From Duganella rivi (GTDB lineage Bacteria > Pseudomonadota > Gammaproteobacteria > Burkholderiales > Burkholderiaceae_D), in the NCBI RefSeq assembly GCF_009857435.1, contig NZ_WWCK01000005.1, positions 620,001 to 684,000 on the forward strand: 64,000 nt of DNA, read 5' to 3'. The notes beneath the pieces are model-generated. The model saw only the letters and a program-made list of their open reading frames with translations, had not been told where the DNA came from and searched no databases. Position 1 is the first letter of the stretch. Each line of letters starts with the position of its first letter. Shown here piece by piece: positions 44,429 through 52,315 of this stretch. Made by a program: the position numbers and the translations under genes.

Positions 44429-45169
44429 TTGGGTCATCCCGTCTTGTTTCTGCGTTCCCTGATTTTCACCGTCGTGATGGTGGTGTCGACCGTTATCTGG
44501 TCGCTGGTGTGCTTTGCGGCGGCGCCGCTGCCGTATCGACAGCGCTTCTTCATCACCTCGCGCTGGAACGTGTTCATGATCTGGTGCCTCAAAGTGATCT
44601 GCGGGATACGCTATGAAATCCGCGGCATGGACAACCTGCCGGATGCACCGGCGATCCTGCTGTCCAAGCACCAGTCGGCGTGGGAGACCATCTTCCTGCT
44701 GCCGCTGATGCCGCGCCCACTGGTGTTCGTGTTTAAAAAAGAGATTCTCTACATCCCGTTCTTCGGCTGGGCGATGGCGCTGCTGCGCATGATCCCGATC
44801 GACCGCAAGCAAGGCAAGAACGCCTTTAAAGACGTGGTCCGCCACGGCAAGCGCCGCCTCGCGCAAGGCCTGTGGATTATCATGTTCCCGGAAGGGACGC
44901 GCATCCCGGTCGGCAAAGCGGGCAAGTACAAGAGCGGCGGCACCCGCCTCGCGATTGAGACCGGCGCAGTGGTGGTGCCGATTGCCCACAATTCCGGCGA
45001 GTGCTGGCCAAAAAACTCTTTCATCAAGCGCCCCGGCCTTGTTACAGTATCGATAGGTAAGCCAATTTCGTCGGAAGGCCAAACGGCCGACGACATGATG
45101 CAACAGGTGGAAAATTGGATAGAATCAGAAATGCGCGTCATTTCGCCCCACGCCTACAACGCTGGTTAG
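44429..45169 (+). CDS. plsC: 1-acyl-sn-glycerol-3-phosphate acyltransferase family protein
   Basis: A 246-residue membrane acyltransferase making phosphatidic acid. It starts at TTG 44429, because GGAG lies six bases upstream and the frame opens GHPVLFLRSLIFTVVM; the TTG at 44417 has no site. One or two N-terminal helices are followed by the catalytic block at H81: KHQSAWET, an H-x4-E version of the usual H-x4-D. Motif FPEGTR is at 153-158 and a later TRLAIETGAVVVPIAHNSG. This Glu variant occurs in proteobacterial PlsC relatives. Its end overlaps the metalloprotease frame by 55 bases. Confidence 0.88.
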   Translation: MGHPVLFLRSLIFTVVMVVSTVIWSLVCFAAAPLPYRQRFFITSRWNVFMIWCLKVICGIRYEIRGMDNLPDAPAILLSKHQSAWETIFLLPLMPRPLVFVFKKEILYIPFFGWAMALLRMIPIDRKQGKNAFKDVVRHGKRRLAQGLWIIMFPEGTRIPVGKAGKYKSGGTRLAIETGAVVVPIAHNSGECWPKNSFIKRPGLVTVSIGKPISSEGQTADDMMQQVENWIESEMRVISPHAYNAG

Positions 45170-46113
45170 ACGATTTGGCGACGCTGGTAAAACCAACGTC
45201 GCCTGATCCGAATCAACCAGACCTGTTTGGCGGGGAGGGCCAGAAACCGGTGTACACCGCACCGGTATGGTCCGTTCCACCTGCAGCAAAAAATCCACCG
45301 CCAGCCTCCCCTTACGTCGCCCCGCCGGAAACGGCCGTCCCTGTCAAGACACGTCCCTTAGTCGCACCGCCATCGAACCAGCTGCCGCGCCGCCAGTTGA
45401 TGGTCGGTGAGTTCATCCTCGAATACGAATTGCGCCGTTCGACGCGCCGCTCGATCGGCTTCATGATCGACGACGACGGCTTGCGCGTGACCGCGCCCAA
45501 GCGCATCAGCATCGCCGAAATCGACGAGGCAATCCGCACCAAGCAGCACTGGATCTTGAGCAAGCTGAAAGAGCGCCGCGAACGCCGCGCCGCGAGGCTG
45601 CAAAAGCCGCCGGTGGAATGGATCGACGGCGCGCAGATTCCGTATCTTGGCGCCGACATCACCTTGCGGCTGCTGGTGGGTGGCCGCAACCGCAGCATCT
45701 ACAACCCGAACACGCGCGAACTGTGGATCACCCTACTGCCCGGCGCCAGCGAAGAAGTGCTGAAGAACCGCGTGCAAGTCTGGTATCAGCAGCAAGCCAA
45801 GACCCTGTTCGAAGAACGCCTCGACCTGTACGCCGGCCGCCTGGGCGTGCAGTACCACTCGTTCGGTTTATCGTCGGCCGGCACCCGCTGGGGCTCGTGC
45901 ACGGTCGACCGCAAGATCCGCCTGAACTGGAAACTGATCCACTTCTCGCTGCCGCTGATCGATTACGTAGTGGCCCACGAACTGTCGCACATCCTGGAAA
46001 TGAACCACAGCCAGCAATTCTGGGACACGGTCGGCCTGATCTATCCCGAATACGAAGAAGCCAAGAACCTGCTGCGCAAACGCTCGCAGGAGCTGCCAGT
46101 CCTGTTCCCTTAA
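45115..46113 (+). CDS. YgjP-type zinc metalloprotease (M48/DUF45 family)
   Basis: A 332-residue protein. The zinc motif HELSH is at about 288-292, with a third His in MNHSQQFW (about 298). This HExxH...H layout belongs to the SprT/YgjP-like DUF45 group. The preceding GTRWGSCTVDRKIRLNWKLIHF is also diagnostic. The N-terminal 95 residues are Pro-rich and poorly conserved. The frame starts at TTG 45115 with AGGTGG just before; this overlaps plsC by 55 bases, so a later start (TTG at about 45175) is possible. The substrate is unknown; the neighbours suggest a housekeeping role. Confidence 0.82.
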   Translation: MDRIRNARHFAPRLQRWLDDLATLVKPTSPDPNQPDLFGGEGQKPVYTAPVWSVPPAAKNPPPASPYVAPPETAVPVKTRPLVAPPSNQLPRRQLMVGEFILEYELRRSTRRSIGFMIDDDGLRVTAPKRISIAEIDEAIRTKQHWILSKLKERRERRAARLQKPPVEWIDGAQIPYLGADITLRLLVGGRNRSIYNPNTRELWITLLPGASEEVLKNRVQVWYQQQAKTLFEERLDLYAGRLGVQYHSFGLSSAGTRWGSCTVDRKIRLNWKLIHFSLPLIDYVVAHELSHILEMNHSQQFWDTVGLIYPEYEEAKNLLRKRSQELPVLFP

Positions 46114-46181
46114 CTATGCTGCGTCCGACGGTTCCACGTCGTAACGCGTGCGACTTTGCCCCCAGCCCATGACAGAATAAA

Positions 46182-46203
46182 CCTCGACTTCTTTTCTGCG
46201 AGG
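46182..46203 (+). promoter_or_regulatory. Ribosome site of the zinc-motif protein inside a small hairpin
   Basis: CCTCG (46182-46186) can pair with CGAGG (46199-46203). The right arm contains the GAGG ribosome site five bases before ATG 46209. The stem is only five pairs with a 12-base loop, so the effect may be small. Confidence 0.35.
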
Positions 46204-46208
46204 CTGCC

Positions 46209-46400
46209 ATGACCAACCCATCCGACTCAACCATCAATCCCGGCGATGAAGCCCAGCCGGGCACACCGGGCAGCGGCGAAGATGTTTGCCCCATCTGCCA
46301 AGGCACGGGCGTCAAGCCGGACGACGATGACGGCGAGGGCACGCCCTGCCCCAACTGCGGCGGCACCGGCATCATTACCGAGGGAATCGGCGGCGGCTAA
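46209..46400 (+). CDS. Small zinc-ribbon-like protein with two CxxCxGxG motifs
   Basis: A 63-residue acidic protein. Cysteines C27, C30, C47 and C50 occur in CPICQGTG and CPNCGGTG, the DnaJ-type zinc-binding repeat, separated by an Asp-rich loop. The rest is low-complexity (Ser/Pro/Gly). A zinc-binding scaffold or chaperone-like accessory is plausible; proteins of this size and pattern are annotated only as hypothetical. It has a GAGG ribosome site. Confidence 0.72.
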   Translation: MTNPSDSTINPGDEAQPGTPGSGEDVCPICQGTGVKPDDDDGEGTPCPNCGGTGIITEGIGGG

Positions 46401-46460
46401 GCTGCCGCGCACTGAAAACCGTATTTTTTCAGATCCGTTTCCAAGAAGGAAAATTGCTTA

Positions 46461-46469
46461 TGTTATAAT
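46461..46469 (+). promoter_or_regulatory. Extended -10 promoter of the TP-repeat lipoprotein
   Basis: TGTTATAAT matches TG-n-TATAAT with a perfect hexamer at 46464-46469. No -35 box stands out, as is normal for extended -10 promoters. The expected start of transcription is near 46476, giving a leader of about 25 bases to ATG 46502. Confidence 0.6.
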
Positions 46470-46501
46470 TGCCAAATCGGTACAACTAATTGGCAACTAG
46501 C

Positions 46502-48922
46502 ATGAAATTGAAGCGTTTGAGCTTGGCTTGCACTTTAACCTCGGCACTGGCGGCCTGCGGTGGCGGTGGCGGCGGCACCACCACCACTCCTCCTCCGGCC
46601 AATCCAGGCACCAGCACCGGCGGCCCTAACATCACGCTGGCCGGTGTGGCCTCCAAAGGCACCATCAAGGACGCTATCGTCAATGTCTACTCGTATGACG
46701 CCGCCGGCGTGCGTTCCGCCACGCCGATTCTAACTACCCGCAGTTCCAAGGTCGATGGCAGCTACAACATCAACCTTGGTGCGCGCACCGGCCTGTTCTT
46801 GATTGAGATTAGCGCCGACGCCAGCACCACCATGGACGACGAGTACGCCGGCAACATTCCGATGCCTCTCGGCCTGACCATGCGCAGCGTGGTGCAGCTG
46901 GACGCCAACAGCGCCAGCACCGTCACCGGCCACGTCACGCCACTGACCGATATGCTGGTCACCGCCGCGTTGAGCGCCGGCGGCAACGGCACGCTGACCG
47001 CCGCCAACGTCGCTACCGCACAAGCCGAAGTGACCAAGACGCTCGGCTTCAATCCGCTCGTCACCAAACCGCTGAACGCCAACAGCGATGCCGCCGCCAA
47101 CACCGACGACGCCTCGGAGAAACTGCAAGCGCTGGCGCTGGCGGCGATCTCGGGCATCGCGCACCACAACGCGCTTGGTTGCAGCGGCAGCGATAGCGAA
47201 AAGATTAAATGCGCGGTGAACGCCACCACCGGCTCGGCCACCATGCTCAACGGTACCGTCGCCATCACCGGCGCAGCCAAGGATGCACTGTTGACCGAGC
47301 TGGCTGCAACGGTACAGGATACGCGCATCAACAAGACCACCATCAAGACGATCGAAGGTCAGAAGCTGTTTGCCGAGGTGACGATTTCGACACCGACTCC
47401 TACGCCAACGCCTACGCCAACACCGACGCCTACGCCAACTCCAACGCCAACCCCTACGCCGACGACGCCTACCCCGACACCGACGCCAACGCCGACTCCA
47501 ACGCCTGTCGCCAATCCGGTCGCCGAAGCGAAGGCCTTCTTCGGCAGCCTGCGCACCAATCTGCAAGCATGGTCGTCGTCGAACGAAAACGGCGGCTTGC
47601 GCAACGCGCTGGACACCATGCAGTCCGACTTTGAAAGCGCCGTCGAGCCGCTCGATCAAGGCCTGGCCGACTGGGTAGTGGTCTCCGGCCGCGGCATCCA
47701 ATTGTTTAACAGCTTCGCGCAGCACAAAACCACCGACACCACCGTCGGCGACGGCAACGACGACAGCTCGCTGGGCGTCTGCACACTGTACAAAGACAGC
47801 GCCGCCACCATCGCCCTCACGTCTGCCGATAGCGGCACGCAGCCGGGCAGCGTGGCCTGCGTCTTGAACAAGCAAACCTTGGCTGGCTCGGAGCGCAGCA
47901 CCGCCTCCTCCGGCGTCTACAACCGTGACCAGGTCAAGCGCACCATCACGCTGCTGCCGGCCGGCGCCAATAGCTTCAGCTATTCCTCGCGCACGCTGCT
48001 CGAAACGCAGTCGTACTCGAAGAATGGCGCAGGCATCGGCTACAACTACGTCACCTTGAGCGGCAACACGCCGGTCGGCACGACCGCCACCGGCCAGCTG
48101 TCGTACGTGCTGAATGGCGTCAACGTCACCAGCGCCACCATCAGCGGCTTCATGCCGGCCCGCGTCGACGACAGCGGCGAAGCAGTGACCGATCGCGAAG
48201 CATGGAACATCCGCTACGTCACCACCGCGGAAAGCGGCGGCGTCACCAAGTACGCCTTCTCCGGCAAGGTCGATGGCGAAAAGAACGGCGCCAGTGTGGG
48301 TGCGGTCTCGGTCAATGAGGGCAGCTACGTGCGCGCCTTCATCGACGCGGGACAATACCGCATGAAGGAAGGCTCGCTGTCGATTACCGTCAAAGCCGGC
48401 ACCAGCTCCGTCACCGGCGCCCTGTCCCTGAGCCAGTTCTCGAAAGACCGCAACGGCAACCGCTACCTGCCGACCAACGCCAAATTCACCGGCAACTTCA
48501 CCAACACCAAGGGTGACAGTTTTGACGGCAGCATCAGCGTGCAGGCGACCAACTACAAGAACTTCAACAGCACCGCGCCGCAATCGGCAACCAATTACGC
48601 CACTGGCAGCGCATCGTTCAGCGGCACGCTGAAAGTGACTGGCCTCAAACCACTGTCGGTCACCTTTGCCCGCCGCATCACCGGTTACCAGAAAACGGAA
48701 TACAACGGCAGCTATTCGGATTCGACCAACCAGATCAGCTTCAGCGGCGATAACACCAACTCGCGCAAGATCGCGCTGTCCAGCTCCTCCGGCATCATGC
48801 TGACCTGGGTGGGCGATGCGGCCTTCCTGGACGTCTACAAGAACAACAGCAAGGTCGCGCTGATCAACGTGAACACCCACATCATCAACTACGTTGACGG
48901 CAGTTTCGAAACGTTCAAGTAA
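46502..48922 (+). CDS. Surface lipoprotein with Thr-Pro repeat linker, unknown function
   Basis: An 806-residue protein. Lipobox LAAC acylates C19, followed by a Gly6 and Pro/Thr-rich spacer that usually signals outer-membrane export. Residues about 35-290 begin with a carboxypeptidase-regulatory-like beta-sandwich (GVASKGTIKDAIVNVYSYDA) and continue into a helical region. Residues 297-335 are a Thr-Pro repeat. Residues 336-806 form a second, beta-rich domain (long runs of GTLKVTGLKPLSVTFARR type). No enzyme motif is recognised. A barrel protein gene starts seven bases later. ATG 46502 is preferred over TTG 46490 because it gives a proper signal. Confidence 0.75.
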   Translation: MKLKRLSLACTLTSALAACGGGGGGTTTTPPPANPGTSTGGPNITLAGVASKGTIKDAIVNVYSYDAAGVRSATPILTTRSSKVDGSYNINLGARTGLFLIEISADASTTMDDEYAGNIPMPLGLTMRSVVQLDANSASTVTGHVTPLTDMLVTAALSAGGNGTLTAANVATAQAEVTKTLGFNPLVTKPLNANSDAAANTDDASEKLQALALAAISGIAHHNALGCSGSDSEKIKCAVNATTGSATMLNGTVAITGAAKDALLTELAATVQDTRINKTTIKTIEGQKLFAEVTISTPTPTPTPTPTPTPTPTPTPTPTPTTPTPTPTPTPTPTPVANPVAEAKAFFGSLRTNLQAWSSSNENGGLRNALDTMQSDFESAVEPLDQGLADWVVVSGRGIQLFNSFAQHKTTDTTVGDGNDDSSLGVCTLYKDSAATIALTSADSGTQPGSVACVLNKQTLAGSERSTASSGVYNRDQVKRTITLLPAGANSFSYSSRTLLETQSYSKNGAGIGYNYVTLSGNTPVGTTATGQLSYVLNGVNVTSATISGFMPARVDDSGEAVTDREAWNIRYVTTAESGGVTKYAFSGKVDGEKNGASVGAVSVNEGSYVRAFIDAGQYRMKEGSLSITVKAGTSSVTGALSLSQFSKDRNGNRYLPTNAKFTGNFTNTKGDSFDGSISVQATNYKNFNSTAPQSATNYATGSASFSGTLKVTGLKPLSVTFARRITGYQKTEYNGSYSDSTNQISFSGDNTNSRKIALSSSSGIMLTWVGDAAFLDVYKNNSKVALINVNTHIINYVDGSFETFK
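47390..47506 (+). repeat. Coding Thr-Pro repeat tract (12 TP, T, 7 TP)
   Basis: Thirty-nine codons encode nineteen Thr-Pro pairs with one extra Thr. Codons vary (ACA/ACC/ACG/ACT and CCA/CCG/CCT), so the DNA is a degenerate hexamer array rather than an exact microsatellite. The protein part would be an extended, rigid linker. Confidence 0.95.
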
Positions 48923-48929
48923 GGCTGGC

Positions 48930-50054
48930 ATGCAGTATCGTTTTTTGCTGGCAGGCTTACTGCTGACCAGGAGCGCGATGGCGCAAATGTCCGTTGCGGA
49001 CAGCGACATCGCGCTGCATGCGCCGGATGCGGCGTGGCGCGCCTATGGCAAGGTGCAGGCATGGGCCGCGTATGATGCGATTCCGATCCGTGACTTCACC
49101 GGCGACTGGGGCGCGCATTACACGCCGCGCGACGGCCGCAACGTCTTCATGCAGCGCGACCGCGCGGAAGCCGGCGTGGAGAAGGACGGCTGGCGTATCG
49201 GCCTCGAGTACCGGCTGGAGATGACGCTGGCGTCGAACCGCGACACGGTCGAGATGTACCACTTCTATTTGCAGCGCAAAGATCCCGACGGCGACCGCCG
49301 TTTCGTGGCCGACGCGCATTTGAAATCATGGGCAGCGGGCGGCATGCGCGTGGGACGCACCTTCGCGCTCGGCGACAGCAAGGCGCCGATGCTGCTGATG
49401 GTGTCCGGTGCGGCCTACAGCAACGCGCGCAACCGCGACGGCGAAGCCGGCGGCAGCGTCACCTACTCCAAGGCGAATGCCTATCGTTTCGACGGCGTAT
49501 ACTTCGGCTCCAACACCAACTACACCTATCCCTTCATGCCCGAAGCGGAACAGAAATCTTCCGGCGCGACACTGTCGGCAGCGTTGCAATGGCCGCTGAG
49601 CAGCGAGCTGACGGCGAATCTGGCGGTGAATGATTTGTGGAGCCGCATGCGCTGGTCTAACCTGCCGGTGATCGACAAGGTGATTCATTCCGACGTGCGC
49701 TCGGTGGACAAAGATGGCTACATCAATTATCAGCCGCAGATCTACGGCAAGAGCAGCCTGATTGAACGGCGCGGCACCATCGGCGCCAGCACCGCGCTGA
49801 ATCTGAGCTATGTGCTGAACCAGTGGACGCTGCGCGCTGGCGTGGAGCGCATCGCCGGCATCAACATCCCGCGCGTGTCCGGCGGCTACGCGACAGCATG
49901 GGGCACCTTCAGCACCAGCTACGACAGCCGTTTCAACATGATCGGCGTGGGCTACGACTACGGCCCCTTCCGCGCCCGCCTCAGCGGCAACCGCCTGCCG
50001 CTACTGGACTCCAGCGCCTTCGCGGCGGAGCTGGGGCTGCACTACATCTTCTGA
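48930..50054 (+). CDS. Outer-membrane beta-barrel protein, unknown function
   Basis: A 374-residue protein with a signal of 18 residues (MQYRFLLAGLLLTRSAMA) and alternating hydrophobic/polar strands throughout, many with aromatic girdles (for example VMFN-like NVFMQRDRAEAGVEKDGWRI). It ends in Phe (LGLHYIF), the sorting signal read by BamA. No porin or receptor family is recognised. It follows the TP-repeat lipoprotein by seven bases, so the two are likely a coupled pair, perhaps a surface lipoprotein and its outer-membrane partner. Its 3' end overlaps the convergent waaA by 13 bases. Confidence 0.75.
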   Translation: MQYRFLLAGLLLTRSAMAQMSVADSDIALHAPDAAWRAYGKVQAWAAYDAIPIRDFTGDWGAHYTPRDGRNVFMQRDRAEAGVEKDGWRIGLEYRLEMTLASNRDTVEMYHFYLQRKDPDGDRRFVADAHLKSWAAGGMRVGRTFALGDSKAPMLLMVSGAAYSNARNRDGEAGGSVTYSKANAYRFDGVYFGSNTNYTYPFMPEAEQKSSGATLSAALQWPLSSELTANLAVNDLWSRMRWSNLPVIDKVIHSDVRSVDKDGYINYQPQIYGKSSLIERRGTIGASTALNLSYVLNQWTLRAGVERIAGINIPRVSGGYATAWGTFSTSYDSRFNMIGVGYDYGPFRARLSGNRLPLLDSSAFAAELGLHYIF

Positions 50055-51319
50055 AGCAGAGCCACCGTGCGGCGGGTGGCGCCGCGGTGCTGGTTGGCGA
50101 AAGATTGGGCGTTGAGGCCCATGGTTTCGCGGGCGGTGGTGTCGTTGAACAGGCGGGCGGCGGTGGACATGAGGTCGGCCGCGTCGGTAATGCGATGGGC
50201 GCCGCCGGCTGCCAAAGCGTCTTCGGTCACCAACTCGAAGTTAAAGGTATGCTGGCCGATCAGAACCGGCTTGCCCAGCGCTGCCGGCTCGATCAGGTTT
50301 TGGCCACCCAGCGGCATCAGGCTGCCGCCGACGAAGGCGATGTCGCAGGCGGCGTAGTAGGCGAACATTTCGCCCATCGAGTCGCCTAGCAGGACGTCGG
50401 CTTCCAATACGCTGCCGTCCAGTGCCAGCTTACTGCGGCGTTGTACATTCAGGCCGCGCACGGCGATCATTTTTTCTACTTCGTCAAAACGCTGCGGGTG
50501 GCGTGGGACGATGAGCAGCAGCAAGTTGCTCGGCAGCGTGGCACGCGCGCTTTCGAAGGCTTGCAGGATCAGCTCTTCTTCGCCTTCGCGGGTGGAGGCG
50601 CAGAGCAGCACTGGACGCGGGCCTATCGCGGCGCGCAACGCGGCGCCGATGGCCAGTGCGGCTTCCGGCACCACGACGTCGAACTTGATGCTGCCGGTGA
50701 TTTCTACGCGCTGTACGCCCAGCGAGCGCACGCGCTGGGCGTCAGCTTCGGTTTGGGCGGCGACCAGCGAGATGCCGCGTGCGGCATTCAGCAGCAGTGA
50801 TCCGAGGCGCGTGGCTTTGCGCAATGAGCGCTCAGATAAGCGGGCGTTGGCCAGCACCACCGGCACTTTGCGCGCGTTGCAAACGGCGATCAGGTTCGGC
50901 CAGACTTCGGTCTCCATCAAGATGCAGACGCTCGGCTGGAAGTGGCGGATGAAGCGCGAGACCATGCTGCCGGTGTCGTATGGCAGGTAGGATTGCACCA
51001 GGCGCTCGCCGTGCTTGGCGAAGAGCGCTTTGCCGGTGGCGCGGCCGGTTGGCGTCATGTGGGTGAGGATGATGCGGCTTTGCGGGTACTCGGCCAGCAA
51101 GGCATCTACCAGCGGTTCGGCAGCGCGCGTTTCGCCGACAGAGACGGCGTGCACCCACAGCACCGGCGCGAAGGCCGGCGTGGCGGTCGCGCGCGGATAG
51201 AAGCCAAGGCGCTCGGCCCAGTGCTGGCGGTAGCCCGGCTCTTTGCGGCCGCGCAGCCACAGGCGCGTGAGCACCAGCGGCAAGGCCAGCCACCACATCA
51301 GGGAATAAAACAGTCGCAT
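50042..51319 (-). CDS. waaA: 3-deoxy-D-manno-octulosonic acid (Kdo) transferase
   Basis: A 425-residue membrane-anchored transferase that adds Kdo to lipid IVA. N-terminal helix FYSLMWWLALPLVLTRLW is followed by the GT30 core: HAVSVGETRAAEPLV (about 58-72), ILTHMTPTGR, METEVWPNLI and VLANARLS. The C-domain has the nucleotide-sugar site with GGSLMPLGGQNLIEPAALGKPVLIG. All family landmarks are present. It is the last gene of the minus-strand surface-polysaccharide block, after waaC with five bases between. Its 3' end overlaps the barrel gene. Confidence 0.95.
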   Translation of the reverse strand: MRLFYSLMWWLALPLVLTRLWLRGRKEPGYRQHWAERLGFYPRATATPAFAPVLWVHAVSVGETRAAEPLVDALLAEYPQSRIILTHMTPTGRATGKALFAKHGERLVQSYLPYDTGSMVSRFIRHFQPSVCILMETEVWPNLIAVCNARKVPVVLANARLSERSLRKATRLGSLLLNAARGISLVAAQTEADAQRVRSLGVQRVEITGSIKFDVVVPEAALAIGAALRAAIGPRPVLLCASTREGEEELILQAFESARATLPSNLLLLIVPRHPQRFDEVEKMIAVRGLNVQRRSKLALDGSVLEADVLLGDSMGEMFAYYAACDIAFVGGSLMPLGGQNLIEPAALGKPVLIGQHTFNFELVTEDALAAGGAHRITDAADLMSTAARLFNDTTARETMGLNAQSFANQHRGATRRTVALLQKM

Positions 51320-51324
51320 GAAAA

Positions 51325-52311
51325 TCAGCCCAGCAGACTCCGGGCTGCCGCCAGCACTTCCGCCACCGATGGCGGCGTACCTTGATCGCCCAGATTGATA
51401 ATGCGCGGCGACCAGTTACCCTCGGTCTTCCAGCGCGGCGAATCCGCATAAATTTCCACCGTCGGCCGCACAAAGGCCGCCGCAATGTGCACCAGTCCCG
51501 TATCGACGCCAATCACCAGCGACGCGCGGCGCGCCACCATGATGGCATCGGCCATCGACAACTTCGGCAGCACGCGTGCATTCGGCAGACCAGCAGCGAT
51601 ACGCTCCGCTTCCGCCTTCTCTTTCGGCGAGCCCCAAGGCAGCAGTATCGGCATCGGCGCCAGTTCGCGGCCCAGCGCGATCCAGTTTTCAGCCGACCAC
51701 TTCTTGGCATCGCGCGCGGTGCCGTGGAAGTAGACCGCGTACGATTCCGGCATCCACTCGGGACGCGGCGTATCGTCCGGCACCGCCGGCAAACCGAAAT
51801 CAGCCGGCGTATCGACCGGGTAGCCCAGCGCCGCACCAGCAACGATGCGGCCACGCGCCACCGCGTGCGTGCGCGGATCGGTTGGAATACTCAGGTTATG
51901 GAAAATGCGCGAGATGCCCTCGTAGCCGGAGCCCTCGCTGCCGTTGGCCAGACCGACCTTGCGGCCGCCCTTCACTACGCGCGCAGCGCCCATGATAATG
52001 CCGGTCTTGAGCAAACCCTGCGTGTCGAACACGTAGTCATACTCCTGCAGGCGCAAAGTGCGGAAGAACGATTTGATCTCGGCCCGCGTCTCAGGCTTGC
52101 CGAGGCTCTTGCGCCAACGCCGCAGCGCAAACGGAATCACATTGCGCACGCGCGCGTTCATCCGCACCAGGCTGACAAAGCCCTCCTCCACCACCCAGTC
52201 GATATTCGCGTCGGGGAAGTGGCGGGCAATGTCGGCCACCATCGGCATGTTATGCAGCACGTCTCCCAGCGAGGAGACGCGCACCAGCAGAATATTCAAA
52301 GGCGGCGTCAT
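51325..52311 (-). CDS. waaC: LPS heptosyltransferase I
   Basis: A 328-residue GT9 transferase adding the first heptose to Kdo. Motifs: ILLVRVSSLGDVLHNMPMV at residues 6-24 with the donor-site start, FDTQGLLKTGI, and VGVDTGLVHIAAAFVRPTV near the C-terminus with the conserved DTG-H. ATG 52311 begins MTPPLNILLV; upstream sequence to 52350 has no similarity. It uses the ADP-heptose to whose synthesis GmhB at 43828 contributes. The stop and start of waaC, waaA and the phosphomannomutase gene are 4-5 bases apart. Confidence 0.93.
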   Translation of the reverse strand: MTPPLNILLVRVSSLGDVLHNMPMVADIARHFPDANIDWVVEEGFVSLVRMNARVRNVIPFALRRWRKSLGKPETRAEIKSFFRTLRLQEYDYVFDTQGLLKTGIIMGAARVVKGGRKVGLANGSEGSGYEGISRIFHNLSIPTDPRTHAVARGRIVAGAALGYPVDTPADFGLPAVPDDTPRPEWMPESYAVYFHGTARDAKKWSAENWIALGRELAPMPILLPWGSPKEKAEAERIAAGLPNARVLPKLSMADAIMVARRASLVIGVDTGLVHIAAAFVRPTVEIYADSPRWKTEGNWSPRIINLGDQGTPPSVAEVLAAARSLLG

Positions 52312-52315
52312 GAAC

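Noticed and set aside
47390-47506. Repeat array as a possible CRISPR
   Set aside because: Six-base degenerate units inside a coding frame with no spacers; it codes for Thr-Pro.
46730-49009. Minus-strand frame of about 760 codons opposite the TP-repeat lipoprotein
   Set aside because: Gly/Val/Arg-rich antisense shadow; the sense frame has a lipobox, promoter and repeat linker.
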